Assembly: GCA_004558485.1 (NCBI GenBank)
Contig: SFCS01000003.1
Coordinates: 62,001 to 126,000, forward strand
Length of the DNA stretch: 64,000 nucleotides
Direction of reading: 5' to 3'
DNA from: Ruminococcus sp.
GTDB lineage: Bacteria > Bacillota > Clostridia > Oscillospirales > Acutalibacteraceae
In this document: piece by piece, positions 1 through 8,753 of the stretch
Layout: each line of letters starts with the position of its first letter
How positions within the stretch are numbered: position 1 is the stretch's first letter
Translations under genes and position numbers: made by a program
The notes under the pieces: generated by a model
The model's input: only the letters and a program-made list of their open reading frames with translations
Databases searched by the model: none
What the model was told of the DNA's origin: nothing

Positions 1-2417
1 GCATAGATGTTGATGGCGGTCGGGTTTTCCTTGTCGATATAGCCGAGCGTTTTGAGGTTTTCGTCAAGCGTCGCGTCCGAGACGGTGGGCGGCATAAAGC
101 TGTCATAGTAGGTCACGAGCGCGTCGGCATCATAGGTGGGCAGCGCCGCGTCCAGCATGGCGGCAAGCTGCGCCGCAGGGAGGCTTTCAAGCTGCTTTGC
201 GGCAGCGTCGGCATAGTCGGCGGTGAGCTGCTTCTTGAGCATGTCCCGCACATAGGCAAAAAGCTCGTCGTCGGACAGCCCCGCCACATAGTCGCGCACG
301 GTGTCTGCGCTGACACCCATTTCCGCGGAATAGCTGTCCGCCATGGCTGCCTCTATCTTAGCGCGGGTCATGTCCTTCATGACATTTTCCACTGCGCCGT
401 TCAGGTAGGCGGCAGAGGGCGTGGCGGCGATCTTGCCGTAGAGCGTCGCTTTTTCGGCGGTGGGCAGCGCGGCGGCATAGTCCCTGAACGCCGCCGCCTT
501 TTCGTCGGCGCTCGGCTCGGTCATGCTGTCGGTCTTGAAGGGCAGACCGGTGAACACATCGGTGTCGCGGTCGGCAAGCTGCGCTGCGAGGGCGGGGGAG
601 GCGGCGCTCTTTTCGGCGATATAGTCGGTGAGCGCGGCGGTATAGCCGATGCTGCCGGTGAGCATGGAGGCGGCAGCATCGGCGTTCGGGCGGATGATGC
701 CCGTGATCTTCAGCGTCAGCCCGTTGTTATAGAGATAGCCGCGTCCGGCGGCGGTGGCGGTCAGATCGACATATTTCCCGCTTTCCTTGTCATACTGCCA
801 ACAGTCGGCGGGCAGCACCATGGAAAACGAGCGGCTGCAGATGTCCTCATAGGACCACTGCTGTGCGGAGCCGGTCGTTGTGCTCCCCTCGTTTTTCATG
901 AGCGCCTTCAGCTCCTCGGTCGTTTTCAGCCCGAGGGCATAGAGGCTGACATCCTGCACCTCGTTGTTTTCGTCCACCACCAGCACCAGCTCGTCATATT
1001 TTTCCGGCCAATGTCCGTATACGAGGTCATACTGGGAGGAAAGGAGCGGGTGCAGCGTTTTGCCGTCGCTGTCGGTGAGCAGCTCCTCGAAAAGCTGCAT
1101 CCCCGAGCCGGAGGGCATGGCGGCGGCAAACGGGTTTTGCGTCTGTTTGTTTTCCGTGCTGCTCACCTTGTCGCCGCGCAGACGCTGCATCATGTCGGTG
1201 ATGTCGGCGCGCACGATCTCGCCGTCGGGGTCTTTGGCATAGACGGCGGGGGCTTTCCCGTAGGCATACTGAATGGCGGTGGCGTGCGCGGTGACGGCAT
1301 TGCCGTCGGTCAAGAGATAGGCCTTGAAGGCGGCGAGATCGTTTTTGTTGGTCTCGACCGTGTTCATGCTGTTCATCAGCTTATACATAACGGCGTTGGC
1401 ATATACGGCGTCCTTTTCGTGATCCGCCTTACTTTGTCCCGCGTCGGCAAGCGTGGTGATGAGGGAGGAGAGATCGACATTTTCCGCCTCCAGCGTCAGC
1501 GGATAGGAGGAAAGGGTGTCCTCCTGCACGGCGTTTATATAGGCGTTGATACCGCTGGAAAGCGCCAGGATCAGCGCGATGCCGATGATGCCGATGCTGC
1601 CCGCAAAGGCGGTGAGCAGCGTGCGCGCCTTTTTGGTGAGCAGGTTGTCGGTGGACAGGGAGAGCGCCGTCAAAAAGGACATGGAGGTGTGCTCTTTGCG
1701 CCCCTTTTTCGTCGGCGGTGCGGCGGAGGGTGCTTCCTCGGTGTAAGGGTCGGTGTCACTGACAACCTGCCCGTCCAAAAGGCGCACGATGCGGGAGGAA
1801 TATTTCGCGGCAAGCTCGGGATTGTGCGTCACCATGATGATGAGCTTGTTCGCGGAGATCTCCTTGAGAATTTCCATGATCTGCACGCTGGTCGCGGAGT
1901 CGAGCGCGCCCGTCGGCTCGTCCGCCAAAAGAATTTCGGGGTCGTTCACCAACGCTCTGGCGATAGCGACGCGCTGCATCTGACCGCCGGACATCTGGTT
2001 CGGCTTTTTGTGCAGCTGGTCGGCAAGCCCGACCTTTCCGAGCGCCTCGGTCGCGCGCCGCCGCCGTTCGGCGCGGGACACGCCGGAAAGCGTCAGCGCC
2101 AGCTCCACATTGGCCAGCACCGACTGGTGCGGGATGAGGTTATAGCTCTGGAAAACAAAGCCTATCGTGTGATTGCGGTAGGTGTCCCAGTCCCTGTCCT
2201 TGAAGGATGCCGTGGAGCGTCCGTTCACGGAGAGGTCGCCCGCAGTATACCGATCCAGTCCGCCGATGATGTTGAGCAGCGTGGTCTTGCCGCAGCCGGA
2301 CGGGCCGAGGATGGACACAAACTCATGGCGGCGGAAGGAAAGTGACACGCCGCGCAGCGCCTCGACGGTGCTGTCACCGGCAGTGTAGGACTTATGAATG
2401 TCGGAGAGCTTCAGCAT
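1..2417 (-). CDS. MacB-like ABC transporter, fused ATPase and permease (partial)
   Basis: The N-terminal ~225 residues are an ABC ATPase of the MacB/LolD type: Walker A GPSGCGKTT (about residues 38-46), signature SGGQMQRVAIARAL, Walker B ILLADEPTGALD and an H-loop in IIMVTHNPE. A charged linker leads into a membrane segment around residues 265-290 (AFAGSIGIIGIALILALSSG), then a long extracytoplasmic region typical of MacB/FtsX permeases. The start is an ATG behind GGAGGT. The gene runs off the left edge after about 805 codons, so the last membrane helices are missing. Such fused proteins usually export peptides or lipids or act in mechanotransmission; the substrate cannot be told. No HlyD-like partner lies in the window. 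Confidence 0.88.
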   Translation of the reverse strand, partial: MLKLSDIHKSYTAGDSTVEALRGVSLSFRRHEFVSILGPSGCGKTTLLNIIGGLDRYTAGDLSVNGRSTASFKDRDWDTYRNHTIGFVFQSYNLIPHQSVLANVELALTLSGVSRAERRRRATEALGKVGLADQLHKKPNQMSGGQMQRVAIARALVNDPEILLADEPTGALDSATSVQIMEILKEISANKLIIMVTHNPELAAKYSSRIVRLLDGQVVSDTDPYTEEAPSAAPPTKKGRKEHTSMSFLTALSLSTDNLLTKKARTLLTAFAGSIGIIGIALILALSSGINAYINAVQEDTLSSYPLTLEAENVDLSSLITTLADAGQSKADHEKDAVYANAVMYKLMNSMNTVETNKNDLAAFKAYLLTDGNAVTAHATAIQYAYGKAPAVYAKDPDGEIVRADITDMMQRLRGDKVSSTENKQTQNPFAAAMPSGSGMQLFEELLTDSDGKTLHPLLSSQYDLVYGHWPEKYDELVLVVDENNEVQDVSLYALGLKTTEELKALMKNEGSTTTGSAQQWSYEDICSRSFSMVLPADCWQYDKESGKYVDLTATAAGRGYLYNNGLTLKITGIIRPNADAAASMLTGSIGYTAALTDYIAEKSAASPALAAQLADRDTDVFTGLPFKTDSMTEPSADEKAAAFRDYAAALPTAEKATLYGKIAATPSAAYLNGAVENVMKDMTRAKIEAAMADSYSAEMGVSADTVRDYVAGLSDDELFAYVRDMLKKQLTADYADAAAKQLESLPAAQLAAMLDAALPTYDADALVTYYDSFMPPTVSDATLDENLKTLGYIDKENPTAINIY

Positions 2418-2447
2418 AGGACGACCTCCAGGAATTGAGAATACTTT

Positions 2448-2477
2448 ATTATAGTGCCGTTTTTCCGCCAAAGTCAA
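2448..2477 (-). promoter_or_regulatory. sigma-A promoter for the MacB-like gene
   Basis: On the minus strand TTGACT and TATAAT are separated by 18 bp. The -10 box lies about 30 bases upstream of the ATG at 2417, correctly placed ahead of its ribosome site. Confidence 0.6.
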
Positions 2478-2574
2478 CGCGCGCGAAAAAGAGTTTAGAG
2501 AAAGTTCATTTTCTCGGTTGGTGAAAACGCCGAAAAAAACAGGAAAAAAGCGGCATTTTTCGGGAGAATAAGGG

Positions 2575-2602
2575 TTTCATTTTTCGGGGACTTCTGTATA
2601 AT
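2575..2602 (+). promoter_or_regulatory. probable promoter of the heterodimeric exporter operon
   Basis: A perfect TATAAT at 2597-2602 is preceded by TTTCAT 16 bp upstream, a weak -35 box. It lies about 50 bases before the start at 2652 and is divergent from the MacB-like promoter. Confidence 0.5.
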
Positions 2603-2651
2603 AGGCGATGATAAGAACACACCCTGCCTTTTCGGAAAGGTTGTGGCTGCT

Positions 2652-4400
2652 ATGCTGCAAATGAAGTTTTTGTTACAGAACATCCGTCCGAAGTATCGCC
2701 GCCTGATGGTGCTGGGGTTTGTCATCAGCATTGTCACCAGCGCGATGCAGCTCATCGACCCGTGGCTCACTGCAAAGCTCTATGACGATGTGATCGTCGC
2801 GCAGAACCCCGACCCCCTTCTGTCGATCCTTTTGACCATGCTGGGGGTGCAGCTGGTGCGCATCGCGCTTAGATACTATATGGTGCTGCTGTTTGAAAAC
2901 GCCTCGCAGGATATGCTTGTGCACCTGCGGGGGAAGCTGTTTGAAAAGCTGCAATATCAGGACATGGCGTTTTTCGATCGCAACCGCACCGGCGATCTGA
3001 TGACGCGCCTGCAGAGCGACACCGACTATTGCCGTCATGTCGTGGCGTGGGTCGGCTTTCAGATCACCGACAGCGTGACCCTTTTGTGTGCGGCACTGGC
3101 GCTGTTTTTATACTATAGCTGGAAGCTGACGCTTCTGTTGCTGCTCGTCGTGCCGCTGATCCTGCTCGTGACCGATCGCTACCGCAAGCGGGTGCACGGC
3201 AAGTTTCACCTGTTCCGCGAGCGCATGGCGGACATGAACACCGCGGCGCAGGAGAATATCGCCGGCAACCGCGTGGTGAAGGCGTTTGTCCGCGAGGACT
3301 ATGAACGCGCACGGTTCAGGGAGAAAAACGAGGCGTTCCGCCGGATAAATCTCGACATCAACAAAACATGGCTTTCCGCATTTCCGTTCATGGAGAGCAC
3401 GGCGGTGCTCATTTCGGCGATCACGGTGTTCGTCGGCGGCTTTTTCATCATGACCGGGGAGATCACGGCGGGACAGCTTGCGATGTTCACCACCCTGTCC
3501 TTTGCACTCACCAACCCCATCCGCAACATCGGCCCGTATATGGATGATCTCCAGCGGTGCTCCTCCTCCGTCTCCAAGATCATGGAGGTATATTACGCAC
3601 AGCCGACCGTCTTTGACGCGCCTAACGCCGAGGCGCACGAAACGGTGCGCGGCGAGGTGGCGTTTCACCATGTGGATTTTGCCTTCGGGGAGCACACGGT
3701 GCTGCACGACATCGACTTTTCCGTGCCCGAGGGCAGCACGCTTGCCATCATGGGGCCGACCGGCAGCGGCAAAACGACGCTGTGCTCGCTCATCATGCGC
3801 CTGTATGATGTGAGCGGCGGCGCGGTCACGGTGGACGGCTGCGATGTGAGAAAATGGAGGCTCGAGGAGCTGCGCCGCGCCGTCGGCGTGGCGACGCAGG
3901 AGGTCTTTCTTTTCTCCGATTCCATCGAAAACAACATTGCGTTTTCCGATCTCACCATGTCTGAGGAAACGGCGCACGATTTCGCCCGCCGCGCGGCGGT
4001 GGAGGAATTTGCCGTGAAGATGCCCGATGGGTATGAAACGGTGGTCGGTGAGCGCGGCGTCGGGCTTTCCGGCGGTCAGCGGCAGCGCATCGCGCTCGCG
4101 CGCGCCATGGCGGCGCGCCCCGCAATCCTCATTCTGGATGACACGACGAGTGCACTGGATATGGAAACGGAAAAATATATCCAGAAGCAGCTGCGTGAGC
4201 TGCCCTTCCCCTGCACAAAAATCATCATTGCCCAGCGCATCTCCTCGGTCAAGGATGCCGACTGCATCCTGGTGCTGCAGGACGGGCGCATCGCCGAGAG
4301 CGGCACGCATAAAGAGCTGCTGGCAAAGCGCGGGTATTACTATGAGACCTATGCGCTGCAAAACGACCTTTGTGATACGACGGGAGGTGACAGGGCATGA
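2652..4400 (+). CDS. ABC exporter half-transporter, degenerate-site subunit (TM287/BmrC-like)
   Basis: A type IV ABC exporter half: six-helix membrane domain in the first ~310 residues, then an ATPase with Walker A GPTGSGKTT (~370) and signature LSGGQRQR (~471). Walker B ends in DD (ILILDDTTSALD), with aspartate in place of the catalytic glutamate. The H-loop histidine is glutamine (IIIAQRISS). This pair of changes marks the degenerate-site subunit of heterodimeric exporters such as TM287/288 and BmrCD. I chose ATG 2652, eleven bases after GGAAAGG, over the GTG at 2643. It overlaps the next gene by ATGA, so the two subunits are co-translated. Likely role: multidrug or lipid export; the substrate is unknown. 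Confidence 0.92.
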   Translation: MLQMKFLLQNIRPKYRRLMVLGFVISIVTSAMQLIDPWLTAKLYDDVIVAQNPDPLLSILLTMLGVQLVRIALRYYMVLLFENASQDMLVHLRGKLFEKLQYQDMAFFDRNRTGDLMTRLQSDTDYCRHVVAWVGFQITDSVTLLCAALALFLYYSWKLTLLLLLVVPLILLVTDRYRKRVHGKFHLFRERMADMNTAAQENIAGNRVVKAFVREDYERARFREKNEAFRRINLDINKTWLSAFPFMESTAVLISAITVFVGGFFIMTGEITAGQLAMFTTLSFALTNPIRNIGPYMDDLQRCSSSVSKIMEVYYAQPTVFDAPNAEAHETVRGEVAFHHVDFAFGEHTVLHDIDFSVPEGSTLAIMGPTGSGKTTLCSLIMRLYDVSGGAVTVDGCDVRKWRLEELRRAVGVATQEVFLFSDSIENNIAFSDLTMSEETAHDFARRAAVEEFAVKMPDGYETVVGERGVGLSGGQRQRIALARAMAARPAILILDDTTSALDMETEKYIQKQLRELPFPCTKIIIAQRISSVKDADCILVLQDGRIAESGTHKELLAKRGYYYETYALQNDLCDTTGGDRA

Positions 4401-6196
4401 AACCGAACCGTTTTGATCAGGACGAAAAGCTGGAAGCCCCGTTTAACTTCGGACATCTCAAACGGGCGATGCAGTATGTGAAGCGCAACCGTGTGCGCAT
4501 GATCGCGGCGCTGCTCCTGTCGGCGCTGTCGGGCGTCGTGGCGCTGCTCGGCCCGCAGATCACGCGCTGTGCGCTGGATGATGCCGTGCCGCAAAAGGAT
4601 GTGCGGATGCTCATTTGGCTGTGTGTGGCATTTGTGGGCGTCAACCTTTTCAGCATGGCGCTGACGGTGGTGCGCTCCCGCATGCTGATGCATGCCAGTC
4701 AGAACATCATTTATGACATCAGACAGGATCTGTTCGCGCATCTGCAGCGGCTGCCGTTTGCCTATTATGACAGCCGCCCTGCGGGAAAAATTCTCGTGCG
4801 CGTCATCAATTATGTCAACTCCGTCTCGTCGGTGCTCTCGGGCGGCATCGTCAGCATGATCGTGGATATCTTCAACATCGTGTTCATCATCGTGTTCATG
4901 TTTGCCACCGATGCGCGCCTGGCAGCGGTGTCGCTGGTTTGGCTGCCGGTGTTTATTGCGGTGGTGTTCATCCTGAAGCCGATACAGCGGCGGCGCGCGC
5001 AGGCATATTCCAACAAAAGCTCCAACTATAACGCCTTTTTGGCGGAGAGCATCGAGGGCGTGCGGGTGAGTCAGCTCTTTGCGCACCAGAAGGAAAACAT
5101 GTCCACCTTGAACCGCCTTTTGGAGGCGTGCCGCAGCGCGTGGATGCGCCGCATCTATGCCGAGCAAACGGTGGGCGCCTCCTCACAGATCATCAGTCAG
5201 CTCGCGTTCATCACCCTGTATGTCGCCGGCGTCTATTTCACCGGCGGCAGTATGGTGTCCTTCGGCGTGCTGCTTGCGATGGGACAATATGTCAGCCGCT
5301 TTTGGCAGCCGGTCAACAACCTGGCGAATGTGTATAACCAGTTCGTGACGAACCTTGCGTACCTCGAGCGCATTTTTGAGACAATGGATGAGCCCGTCGC
5401 GGTGGACGACAAGCCCGACGCAAAGGAGCTGCCGCCGATTGCGGGCGGCGTGACCTTCCGTGATGTGCAGTTCGGCTATGAGCCGGGCGTGCCGGTTCTG
5501 TCGCATGTCAGCTTTGACATCCGCGCGGGCGAAAGCGTGGCGCTGGTCGGGCCGACTGGCGCGGGAAAAAGTACGGTCGTTAACCTCATCAGTCGGTTCT
5601 ACAATTTGGACGGTGGCGCGATATTGCTCGACGGGCAATATGACATCGCCGATGTGACGCTTGCCTCGCTGCGGCGGCAGCAGGGTATCATGATGCAGGA
5701 GAGCTTTCTGTTTACCGGCACGATCATGGACAATATCCGCTACGGCAGGCTCGATGCCACCGACGATGAGGTGATCGCCGCGGCGAAGGCGGTGTGTGCG
5801 CACGATTTCATCACGGCGCTGCCCGACGGGTATCAGACGGCGGTCAACGAGCGCGGCAGCACGCTGTCGCAGGGCCAGCGGCAGCTGTTGGCATTTGCCC
5901 GCACGTTGCTGTCCGATCCGCGTATTCTCATTTTGGACGAGGCGACCTCGTCCATCGACACAAAGACGGAACGCCTGCTGCAGCAGGGGATTGCGGCGCT
6001 CTTGCGCGGGCGCACCTCGTTCATCATCGCGCATCGCCTCTCCACGGTGCGGCACTGCGACCGCATTTTCTACATTGCCGATCACGGCATTGCGGAGGCG
6101 GGCACGCATGAGGAGCTTATGGCGAAAAAAGGCGCATACTACCGGCTGTACACGGCGCAATCACGCGACCAGGGGATGGAGGTTTCCGACACATAA
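4397..6196 (+). CDS. ABC exporter half-transporter, catalytic subunit (TM288/BmrD-like)
   Basis: This 599-residue partner has the same layout: membrane domain, then an ATPase with Walker A GPTGAGKST (~384), canonical Walker B LILDEATSSID (~511) and H-loop IIAHRLSTV. Its signature is LSQGQRQL rather than LSGGQ, the complementary change seen in TM288-type subunits. One composite ATP site would therefore be fully catalytic and the other degenerate. The start overlaps the upstream stop by four bases. The stop overlaps the next start by one base (TAATG), so the following YitT gene belongs to the same operon. Confidence 0.93.
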   Translation: MKPNRFDQDEKLEAPFNFGHLKRAMQYVKRNRVRMIAALLLSALSGVVALLGPQITRCALDDAVPQKDVRMLIWLCVAFVGVNLFSMALTVVRSRMLMHASQNIIYDIRQDLFAHLQRLPFAYYDSRPAGKILVRVINYVNSVSSVLSGGIVSMIVDIFNIVFIIVFMFATDARLAAVSLVWLPVFIAVVFILKPIQRRRAQAYSNKSSNYNAFLAESIEGVRVSQLFAHQKENMSTLNRLLEACRSAWMRRIYAEQTVGASSQIISQLAFITLYVAGVYFTGGSMVSFGVLLAMGQYVSRFWQPVNNLANVYNQFVTNLAYLERIFETMDEPVAVDDKPDAKELPPIAGGVTFRDVQFGYEPGVPVLSHVSFDIRAGESVALVGPTGAGKSTVVNLISRFYNLDGGAILLDGQYDIADVTLASLRRQQGIMMQESFLFTGTIMDNIRYGRLDATDDEVIAAAKAVCAHDFITALPDGYQTAVNERGSTLSQGQRQLLAFARTLLSDPRILILDEATSSIDTKTERLLQQGIAALLRGRTSFIIAHRLSTVRHCDRIFYIADHGIAEAGTHEELMAKKGAYYRLYTAQSRDQGMEVSDT

Positions 6197-7041
6197 TGAA
6201 AAAAAGGGTCGGCGAAATTTTGCAAATGTCCGCAGGCATGGTACTGTTGACGGTGGGGGTATACTTCTTCAAGATCCCGAACGGGTTTTCCACCGGCGGC
6301 GTGAGCGGCATCGGTACGCTGCTCGGTACGCTGTGTCCGCGGCTGTCGCCCGCTACATGGATCTCACTCATCAACATCCTGTTGCTGCTCGTCGGCTTTG
6401 TGGTGTTGGGGCGTGACACCGGTATAAAAACGGCGTATTGCTCGCTGCTGTTTTCGGGACTGACATCCCTGTGTGAGTGGCTCGTTCCGCTGTCCGCACC
6501 GCTCACCGATCAGCCGTTTTTGGAGCTGTGCTATGCCATCCTGCTCACCGGCTGCGGCTCGGCGCTCGCGTTCAATGTCGGCGCATCGTCGGGCGGGACG
6601 GACATCGTGGCGCTGATCCTCAAAAGGTATTCGCGGCTCAATGTCGGCAAGGCGCTGCTGTGCACCGATTTTCTCATTGCGGCGGGCGCATTTTATGTGT
6701 TCGGGGTTAAAGCGGGACTGTATTCGATCCTCGGTCTTTTCTCCAAGGCGTTTCTGGTGGACGGCATCATTGAAAACATCAACAGCTGCAAGTATTTTGT
6801 CGTCATCACCGATCACGCCGCGGAGGTGCGGGAATACATCATCAAGGAGCTGCATCACGGCGTAACCGATAGCGCCGTGATCGGCGGCTATACGCATAAG
6901 GAACGGTATATGCTGCACACCGTCTGTCGGCGCGGCGAGGCGGTGCGGCTGAGACGCCGCATCCGCGAGATCGATCCGCATGCGTTCATCATCATCACGA
7001 CTTCGAACGAAATTATCGGCAGAGGCTTTCGGAGCGTGTAA
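6196..7041 (+). CDS. YitT family membrane protein
   Basis: A 281-residue protein with about five or six hydrophobic segments in the first 200 residues and a soluble C-terminal domain of about 80 residues (from VVITDHAAEVREYI onward). This is the YitT_membrane plus DUF2179 arrangement. A glycine-rich loop NVGASSGGTDIVALIL is typical of the family. The molecular function is not established; family members are common in Bacillota and are thought to be transporters or membrane regulators. The start overlaps the stop of the upstream ABC subunit by one base, which suggests co-expression with the exporter. Confidence 0.88.
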   Translation: MKKRVGEILQMSAGMVLLTVGVYFFKIPNGFSTGGVSGIGTLLGTLCPRLSPATWISLINILLLLVGFVVLGRDTGIKTAYCSLLFSGLTSLCEWLVPLSAPLTDQPFLELCYAILLTGCGSALAFNVGASSGGTDIVALILKRYSRLNVGKALLCTDFLIAAGAFYVFGVKAGLYSILGLFSKAFLVDGIIENINSCKYFVVITDHAAEVREYIIKELHHGVTDSAVIGGYTHKERYMLHTVCRRGEAVRLRRRIREIDPHAFIIITTSNEIIGRGFRSV

Positions 7042-7060
7042 AATAAGGGAGAAAAATTGT

Positions 7061-7828
7061 ATGACAGAATACGGATTGCAGATGTACAGTCTGCGGGATG
7101 TGACAGAGAAGGACTTGCGCGGCAGTCTGAAAACGGTGGCGGACATGGGCTACAAATATGTCGAGTTTGCCGGATTTTTCGGCTGCGCGGCAGAGGATGT
7201 GAAGCGATGGCTGGATGAAAACGGGCTTGTTTGCTCGGGTACGCACACCGGCGGTGATGCCATCCGCCCTGAGAGCATCGGCGAGACCATCGCCTATCAC
7301 AAGGCAATCGGCTGCAAAAATCTCATCATCCCCGGCATGGATTGGTCGACGGCGGAAAAGATGGAGGAAAACCTGGCGCTGTTGAATGCGGCGCAAAAGA
7401 CGCTTGCGGAAAACGGCATTGCCCTCGGCTATCACAATCATTCCGGCGAGTTTCTGAAACAGGCATACGGCAGTGTCATCGAAGAGGAGATCATTGCGCG
7501 CACGGCGGTGGAGCTGGAGATCGACACCTTTTGGGCGTTTAACGCGGGACTGGATCCCGTCGCGCTTTGTGAAAGACTCAAAGAGCGCATTCGCGTGATC
7601 CATCTGAAGGACGGCATTCCCACCGCGGCGGAGAATTTGGAAAAAGGCACGCCGCACGAGGGCGTGGTCGGCAAGTCACTCGGCTCGGGTAAAGCGCCGG
7701 TGGAGGCGGTGCGGCGCTGGGCGATCGCAAACGGCGTGCTCATGGTAGTGGAGTCTGAGGGACTTGATCCCACAGGACCGCAGGAGGTGGAGCGCTGCAT
7801 CACCTATCTGCACAGCTTGGAGGCATAA
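7061..7828 (+). CDS. sugar phosphate isomerase/epimerase (AP_endonuc_2 TIM barrel)
   Basis: A 255-residue TIM-barrel protein of the xylose-isomerase-like family (IolE/IolH/YcjR group). It begins MTEYGLQMYSLRD, carries the family's YKYVEFAGFFG strand, and has candidate metal ligands in GYHNHSGEF, LEIDTFWAF and VIHLKDG. The ATG follows AAGGGAG by ten bases; the upstream in-frame extension is non-coding. It lies 19 bp after the YitT gene and is probably transcribed with it. It should interconvert a ketose or inositol-derived substrate, but which one cannot be read from the sequence. A second, longer family member lies at 30014-30979. Confidence 0.85.
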   Translation: MTEYGLQMYSLRDVTEKDLRGSLKTVADMGYKYVEFAGFFGCAAEDVKRWLDENGLVCSGTHTGGDAIRPESIGETIAYHKAIGCKNLIIPGMDWSTAEKMEENLALLNAAQKTLAENGIALGYHNHSGEFLKQAYGSVIEEEIIARTAVELEIDTFWAFNAGLDPVALCERLKERIRVIHLKDGIPTAAENLEKGTPHEGVVGKSLGSGKAPVEAVRRWAIANGVLMVVESEGLDPTGPQEVERCITYLHSLEA

Positions 7829-7862
7829 CGAAAAGAGCCACAGCTATTGTCAGGAGAATAAA

Positions 7863-7927
7863 ATGATGGCAGACACAAAAAAGTGTCTGCCATCATTCAG
7901 TGTGTCAAAAAACTTGTTTTTTGACAC
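7863..7927. repeat. two perfect inverted repeats in tandem
   Basis: Positions 7863-7876 and 7883-7896 form a perfect 14-bp stem with an A6 loop. Positions 7902-7913 and 7916-7927 form a perfect 12-bp stem with a TT loop, containing an A run that pairs with a T run. They sit between two convergent genes just ahead of a third hairpin. They probably act as bidirectional transcription stops or RNA-end stabilisers. Confidence 0.75.
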
Positions 7928-7929
7928 CT

Positions 7930-7963
7930 AAAGCGCAGCGCGGCTTCTGCCACGCTGCGCTTT
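7930..7963. terminator. bidirectional terminator between the sugar isomerase and yebC
   Basis: AAAGCGCAGCG (7930-7940) pairs with CGCTGCGCTTT (7953-7963). The stem is followed by T residues on the plus strand and by an equivalent run on the minus strand. It separates the plus-strand isomerase from the minus-strand yebC gene. Confidence 0.75.
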
Positions 7964-7983
7964 TATGCTTACGAAAGAAAACA

Positions 7984-8721
7984 TCAGTCCTCGTCGGGGC
8001 GCTCCCAGTTGTGCCACACATTCTGCACATCGTCGTTGTCTTCAAGAAGGTCAAGCAGCTTGTCCATCTTTTCGGCGGCGTCGGGGTCGTCGATGCTGCT
8101 GTAGACATCCGGCAGCATTTCGATCTCCGCCGAAACGAAGGAAAAGCCCTGCTCCTCCAAATCGTCACGCACGGCGGAAAAGTCCTCGGGCTCGGTGATA
8201 ATCTCAAACACATCGCCGTCTGCATTAAAGTCAGATGCCCCCGCCTCAAGCGCCTTTTCCATTATGTCGTCCTCATCCTGTCCCTCTGCTTCGATGGCGA
8301 GAACGCCCTTTTTGTTGAACATGAACGACACGCAGCCGGTCTGTCCGAGGTTGCCGCCGCACTTATCGAAATAGTGCCGCATCTCACCCGCGGTACGGTT
8401 GCGGTTATCGGTCAGCGTTTCGACGATGACGGCGATGCCGCTCGGACCGTAGCCCTCATATTGCAGCGCTTCATATGTATTGGCGTTGCCATCGCCGGCA
8501 GCCTTTTTGATGACGCGGTCAATGTTGTCGTTGGGGACATTGTTGGCTTTCGCCTTGGCAATGGCATCTTTGAGGCGGGAGTTGGCGTTCGGATCGGCGC
8601 TGCCGCCCTCCTTGATCGCCATGGCGATCTCGCGCGCCATTTTCGTGAAGACCTTTGCCTTTTGACCGTCGGTCTTTTCTTTTTTGCGTTTAATATTGTT
8701 CCACTTGGAATGTCCGGACAT
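7984..8721 (-). CDS. yebC: YebC/PmpR family protein
   Basis: A full-length 245-residue YebC protein. The N-terminus MSGHSKWNNIKRKK, the segment VPNDNIDRVIKKA and the EGYGPSGIA motif are diagnostic, followed by the two alpha/beta domains. The family was described as DNA-binding regulators and more recently as ribosome-associated factors relieving stalling at proline-rich stretches. The protein is cytoplasmic. The gene is read alone: the next upstream minus-strand gene ends at 8754, 33 bp away, so partial read-through from the sortase unit is possible. Confidence 0.95.
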   Translation of the reverse strand: MSGHSKWNNIKRKKEKTDGQKAKVFTKMAREIAMAIKEGGSADPNANSRLKDAIAKAKANNVPNDNIDRVIKKAAGDGNANTYEALQYEGYGPSGIAVIVETLTDNRNRTAGEMRHYFDKCGGNLGQTGCVSFMFNKKGVLAIEAEGQDEDDIMEKALEAGASDFNADGDVFEIITEPEDFSAVRDDLEEQGFSFVSAEIEMLPDVYSSIDDPDAAEKMDKLLDLLEDNDDVQNVWHNWERPDED

Positions 8722-8753
8722 GGTATGAAAACTCCTTTATCATCAGCATCGCT

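Noticed and set aside
1011..2345. A 444-codon plus-strand frame opposite the MacB-like gene
   Set aside because: It is antisense to Walker A, signature and permease sequence of a recognisable transporter.
7829..7983. Possible CRISPR-like repeat array
   Set aside because: The three inverted repeats are different from one another and not regularly spaced; they are hairpins, not direct repeats.
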